Source: CAYQUC01 sp964420605 (GTDB taxonomy: Bacteria; Pseudomonadota; Gammaproteobacteria; UBA6429; Thiohalophilaceae). From it: a stretch of DNA of 18,131 nucleotides. Below are positions 15,657-18,131 of this stretch, piece by piece (position 1 is the stretch's first letter; the number at the start of each line of letters is the position of its first letter). Under the pieces are notes generated by a model. It saw nothing but the letters and a program-made list of their open reading frames with translations, made no database searches and was not told where the DNA came from. The stretch lies in contig CAYQUC010000067.1 of NCBI GenBank assembly GCA_964420605.1, positions 1 to 18,131 on the forward strand. Reading direction: 5' to 3'. The position numbers were made by a program, and so were the translations under genes.

Positions 15657-16082
15657 TTAAAATCCGGCTTTGGCATACCATTTTTTTGCTTCATCAGGAT
15701 CTTTATCGACACCATTACCCTGTTCGTACATCATTGCAATAGTAGTTTGTGAACCAGCCAGGCCTTGTTCAGCGGCTTTTTTGAACCAAATTAAAGCTTC
15801 TTGAGCATTTTTTTCAACACACTCACCTTCCATATACATAAAACCAAGACCGTGTTGTGCCAAAGCATGTCCTTGTTCTGCTGCTTTTCTCATCCATTTT
15901 AATGCAAACTCATCATTTTGAGCCATGCCTAGTCCATTTTGGTACATGATTGCAACTCGATGTTGCGACTCAGCATGGCCCTGTTCGGCATAGACACTTA
16001 AAAACTGCATTGCTTGAGAAAAATGTTTTGATTCAAATGCCGACATGCCACTTGCATAATCTATGTCATCTTCTACAGCCAT
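15657..16082 (-). CDS. Sel1-repeat (TPR-like) protein
   Basis: A 141-residue solenoid scaffold likely to mediate protein-protein contacts. About three Sel1 repeats are visible (EQGHAESQHRVAIMY..., EQGHALAQHGLGFMY..., EQGLAGSQTTIAMMY...), each with the A-x-x-x-L/I-G-x-M-Y pattern and the following A-x-x-W-x-x-K-A-A helix. No signal peptide is present, so it is probably cytoplasmic, unlike many exported Sel1 proteins. The frame also opens with a GTG at 16091, but AAAGGTG stands 6 nt before the ATG at 16082, which decides the start. It is the first gene of the minus-strand run with the MoxR ATPase 52 nt downstream. A role as adaptor for that ATPase/VWA pair is possible but unsupported beyond position. 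Confidence 0.85.
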   Translation of the reverse strand: MAVEDDIDYASGMSAFESKHFSQAMQFLSVYAEQGHAESQHRVAIMYQNGLGMAQNDEFALKWMRKAAEQGHALAQHGLGFMYMEGECVEKNAQEALIWFKKAAEQGLAGSQTTIAMMYEQGNGVDKDPDEAKKWYAKAGF

Positions 16083-16392
16083 TATATTCACCTTTATATA
16101 TTAAGCACACCAATCATACCGGCTATACTAACAAGATAAGCCAGAAACTAATGTTTACATTTATTGAGAAATTATTATTTTAACCCTATAACCGCTTATT
16201 TATTATGGTTAAAATGTATTTATGTGTTCGAATAGTAGCGCGTTCTATTAGTATATCGTTATATCTCTAAAGTTAGTGGTAATAATAAAATCAATTACTT
16301 AGTGAGTACATATCCCCCTCTATAGGGATATAGAAAGCATTTTTAGGGGTCGGTAGACTTGCTGCGCAATATTAGTAAAGTGATAAGTACTT
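16083..16392. other. Divergent intergenic region, 310 nt, with two inverted repeats
   Basis: It separates the minus-strand Sel1 operon from the plus-strand TrpD-like gene and should hold both promoters. I see no convincing -35/-10 pair for either. Two perfect inverted repeats stand out. ATTTTAACC/GGTTAAAAT (16177-16185 with 16207-16215) has a 21-nt spacer. ATATCCC/GGGATAT (16310-16316 with 16325-16331) has an 8-nt spacer and lies about 60-80 nt before the TrpD-like start. No small gene is evident. Confidence 0.55.
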
Positions 16393-17487
16393 ATGAAAAA
16401 TTCTAACGTATTACAACAATGCATCCAAAAAGTAGCGACAGGTCCCGAATACAGTAAGGACTTGAGTTTAGATGAAGCACATCAGGCCATGACGGCAATT
16501 CTAAAAGATGATGCTGATCATGTTCAAGCGGCTGTATTTTTAATAGCCTTGCGTATGAAACGTGAAACAGATGCGGAAAACAAAGGCATCTTACAAGCCA
16601 TTAATGACGTTTGTAAGGTAGTAACTGCTGATGTTGAAGAAATAATCGATATTGCTGATCCCTACGATGGTTATTCTCGAAGTGTTCCAGTATCTGCCTT
16701 TTTACCCGCATTACTCGCTGAATGTGGATTACCCGCTGTTTCCCATGGATTAGAGTCTGTAGGACCTAAATACGGTGTAACCCACCGCATGGTGCTAAGA
16801 GCCTGTGGTATTGATGTTGATTTAACACCAGATTCAGCTGCAAAGCGCATTTCCGACAGTAAAGTGGGTTGGGCCTATGTTGATCAAAAATCATCAACCC
16901 CAGCTTTACATAATTTAGTGTCATTACGACAACGAATAGTCAAGCGTCCGGTTATAACAACAGTAGAGGTTTTAACTGGACCAATTCGTGCTAAATCCAA
17001 AACACATTTATTGACCGGCTATGTACATAAAGCTTATCCACCAATTTATGCTGAATTAGCTCGATTCTCAAATTTCGATAGTGCGATTATTGTGCGCGGC
17101 GTTGAAGGTGGCATTATACCTTCGCTTAAGCAAGAAGCTAAGATTTACAGTTACCATGACAAAGGTACCGAAAGCATGGTTAATATTGACCCAAGTGACT
17201 GTCAAATTGAACAAACCACGCGCGCGGTCCCCATTCCTGCTGACATGAAAAAGACCGATCCAGCAGCCGACAGTATTGCAAATGAATACGATGTTAATGC
17301 GGTGGCTGAATATGCAGCAGAATGTGGTAAAGCAGCATTAGGCGGAAAAACTGGGCCTGCTTACGATAGTCTGGTATATTCCGCATCTATATGTTTAAAA
17401 CACATTGGAAAATATTCAACGCTGGGTGACGCGGCAACATTTGTTCGCTCAGTTTTAGATTCGGGTAAGGCTTTAGAACGACTTTAA
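16393..17487 (+). CDS. TrpD-fold (nucleoside phosphorylase-III/YbiB-like) protein without the PRPP motif
   Basis: A 364-residue member of the anthranilate phosphoribosyltransferase/glycosyltransferase family 3 fold. The helical N-terminal domain (residues about 5-75, SLDEAHQAMTAIL, QAAVFLIALRMK) is followed by the alpha/beta domain. In true TrpD the PRPP-binding motif is GTGGD and a second loop is KHGNR. Here the corresponding segments read DPYDG (residues 89-93) and SHGLESVGPKYGVT (117-130), as in a TrpD-like group I recall from cyanobacteria and some proteobacteria. LLTGYVHKAY and IIVRGVEGG...PSL are further family blocks. Loss of the diphosphate loop makes tryptophan synthesis unlikely. 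The real role is unknown and could involve nucleic acid or another nucleotide, as for YbiB. The ATG at 16393 has only a poor ribosome site. The 64-residue protein gene follows after 69 nt on the same strand. Confidence 0.8.
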   Translation: MKNSNVLQQCIQKVATGPEYSKDLSLDEAHQAMTAILKDDADHVQAAVFLIALRMKRETDAENKGILQAINDVCKVVTADVEEIIDIADPYDGYSRSVPVSAFLPALLAECGLPAVSHGLESVGPKYGVTHRMVLRACGIDVDLTPDSAAKRISDSKVGWAYVDQKSSTPALHNLVSLRQRIVKRPVITTVEVLTGPIRAKSKTHLLTGYVHKAYPPIYAELARFSNFDSAIIVRGVEGGIIPSLKQEAKIYSYHDKGTESMVNIDPSDCQIEQTTRAVPIPADMKKTDPAADSIANEYDVNAVAEYAAECGKAALGGKTGPAYDSLVYSASICLKHIGKYSTLGDAATFVRSVLDSGKALERL

Positions 17488-17556
17488 GTCACCTGAACTT
17501 GTTAAGACTTTACTTTAATTTAATTTTATAACTTGTTGTAAATAGAGGAAAAAAAC

Positions 17557-17751
17557 ATGAACCAAGAATATTATGATGCAGTAACTAAAATGGAAGAAAT
17601 GAACGTTCAAGATGAGTATATTCTTGGATGGGAAGGTGGTTATTTACATAACCCTGAACGTGAAGAACAACGTGTTACTGAAGCTTATACAGCTGGTTAT
17701 GAAGACGGTCATAGCAAAAGCACTGGAAACTTTGCTAAATGGGCTAAGTAG
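17557..17751 (+). CDS. Small acidic protein, 64 aa, unrecognised
   Basis: I do not recognise a characterised family. A strong ribosome site (AGAGG, 8 nt before ATG) and a terminator shortly after the stop support a real gene. The composition is acidic and aromatic. It contains two related motifs, YILGWEGGYLHNP (residues about 21-33) and AYTAGYEDGHSKS (about 43-55), which share a G-[WY]-x-[GD]-G core and look like a degenerate internal duplication. The aromatic-Gly-x-x-Gly pattern is loosely reminiscent of ribosome modulation factor, but the basic residues of RMF are absent. No signal peptide, membrane segment or cysteine is present, so it is probably a cytosolic soluble protein. Its 69-nt distance from the TrpD-like gene allows co-transcription. 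Confidence 0.7.
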   Translation: MNQEYYDAVTKMEEMNVQDEYILGWEGGYLHNPEREEQRVTEAYTAGYEDGHSKSTGNFAKWAK

Positions 17752-17770
17752 TAAAAAGTATACTTTTTAC
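17751..17770. repeat. Perfect 20-bp palindrome
   Basis: GTAAAAAGTA joins its exact reverse complement TACTTTTTAC with no spacer, beginning on the last base of the 64-aa gene's stop codon. As RNA it could form a weak AU hairpin. As DNA it is a candidate dimer-binding site. Confidence 0.7.
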
Positions 17771-17778
17771 GAGTCCTT

Positions 17779-17796
17779 AAAATCTTTAAAGATTTT
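17779..17796. repeat. Perfect 18-bp palindrome
   Basis: AAAATCTTT is followed directly by AAAGATTTT with no spacer. Its right end overlaps the left arm of the large terminator palindrome by 5 nt, so the two structures compete for the same bases. Confidence 0.7.
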
Positions 17797-17853
17797 AAAT
17801 CAGGCAATAAAAAAGGCAGGTTTACCTGCCTTTTTTATTGCCTGATTTAAAAT
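17792..17853. terminator. Bidirectional intrinsic terminator, 62-bp near-continuous palindrome
   Basis: Two perfect 30-nt arms (17792-17821 and 17824-17853) are separated by 2 nt. The GC core GGCAGG/CCTGCC is flanked by a run of A on the left and T on the right. Either strand therefore gives a hairpin followed by a U-run: TTTTTTATTG on plus, and the same on minus. It lies between the convergent genes ending at 17751 (plus) and 17867 (minus). Confidence 0.9.
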
Positions 17854-17866
17854 AATCTACATCAAA

Positions 17867-18131
17867 TTACTGCTTCAAATCTGCAACTATTTCAGGATAA
17901 AAATTCTTCATTGCCTTCATCAACGAATCTACTGCATCAGGTGCCTCAATATCGATTATTTGAGTCGTTATCCATTTATTTGCTCGTTCGCCCATGACAT
18001 CAGTCACACAACCGCCAAAGCATCGTAACATTGGGAAGCTAGGTACACCGTCAACAAAATTGAACTCAGAATAAGACGACATTCTATCATTTAACAATTT
18101 AACAAAATCCATCTGATATTTACCCGGCCCA
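17867..18131 (-). CDS. Small hypothetical protein with CxxxC motif, possibly 5'-truncated
   Basis: The first Met (18112) gives 81 residues, but the frame stays open to the window edge (about six more codons) and no Shine-Dalgarno precedes this ATG. The true start may lie outside. I do not recognise the family. The most striking feature is LRCFGGCVTDVMGE, where two cysteines (31 and 35 from Met) flank Phe-Gly-Gly. This could bind metal or form a disulfide. The rest looks like a small alpha/beta domain with an amphipathic C-terminal helix (AVDSLMKAMKNFYPEIVADL). No signal peptide or membrane segment is seen from this start. It converges with the 64-aa gene and shares the bidirectional terminator. 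Confidence 0.6.
   Translation of the reverse strand, partial: GPGKYQMDFVKLLNDRMSSYSEFNFVDGVPSFPMLRCFGGCVTDVMGERANKWITTQIIDIEAPDAVDSLMKAMKNFYPEIVADLKQ

Overview
The window is AT-rich (by eye below 40% G+C) and densely coded. It reads as chromosome of a free-living or facultatively symbiotic gammaproteobacterium. AcnA and PurB are close to the Enterobacteria/Vibrio types. One gene resembles dsrS of dsr-type sulfur oxidisers, so a sulfur-oxidising lineage is likely but not proven here. There are no insertion sequences, phage genes, CRISPR arrays, tRNAs or rRNAs.

Layout. (1) 1-4040, plus strand: aconitase acnA, cut off at its 5' end, then adenylosuccinate lyase purB with a strong terminator. (2) 4078-7574, plus strand: four tightly packed genes, the last three joined by 1-nt stop/start overlaps. 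They encode a GNAT acetyltransferase, a degenerate phospholipase-D-like protein, an exported secretin-N-domain-like protein and an M61 zinc aminopeptidase with a PDZ domain. (3) 7609-8805, minus strand: an iron-type alcohol dehydrogenase with a substituted metal ligand. (4) 8806-9188: an intergenic region with no conventional gene. It holds a near-consensus sigma-54 promoter, a ~93-nt transcription unit with a pyrimidine-rich loop and a strong intrinsic terminator, so probably an orphan sigma-54-dependent small RNA. (5) 9189-11499, minus strand: egtB-egtD for ergothioneine, with a promoter whose start site lies inside a perfect inverted repeat. (6) 11680-16082, minus strand: a Sel1-repeat protein, a MoxR-type AAA+ ATPase, a metallopeptidase-like/VWA protein, a DsrS-like protein and a monothiol-size glutaredoxin with a dithiol CPFC site. 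They are packed like an operon. (7) 16393-17751, plus strand: a TrpD-fold protein without the PRPP motif and a 64-residue acidic protein, followed by three consecutive perfect palindromes, the largest a bidirectional terminator. (8) 17867 to the right edge, minus strand: a small CxxxC protein that may be cut by the window end.

Together, regions 5 and 6 point to thiol and redox metabolism (ergothioneine, glutaredoxin, sulfur-oxidation-associated DsrS) next to a chaperone-like MoxR/VWA pair that usually matures a protein or metallocofactor enzyme. The most novel candidate is the sigma-54-driven small RNA at about 9027-9119. The next is the Sel1/MoxR/VWA/DsrS/Grx cluster.
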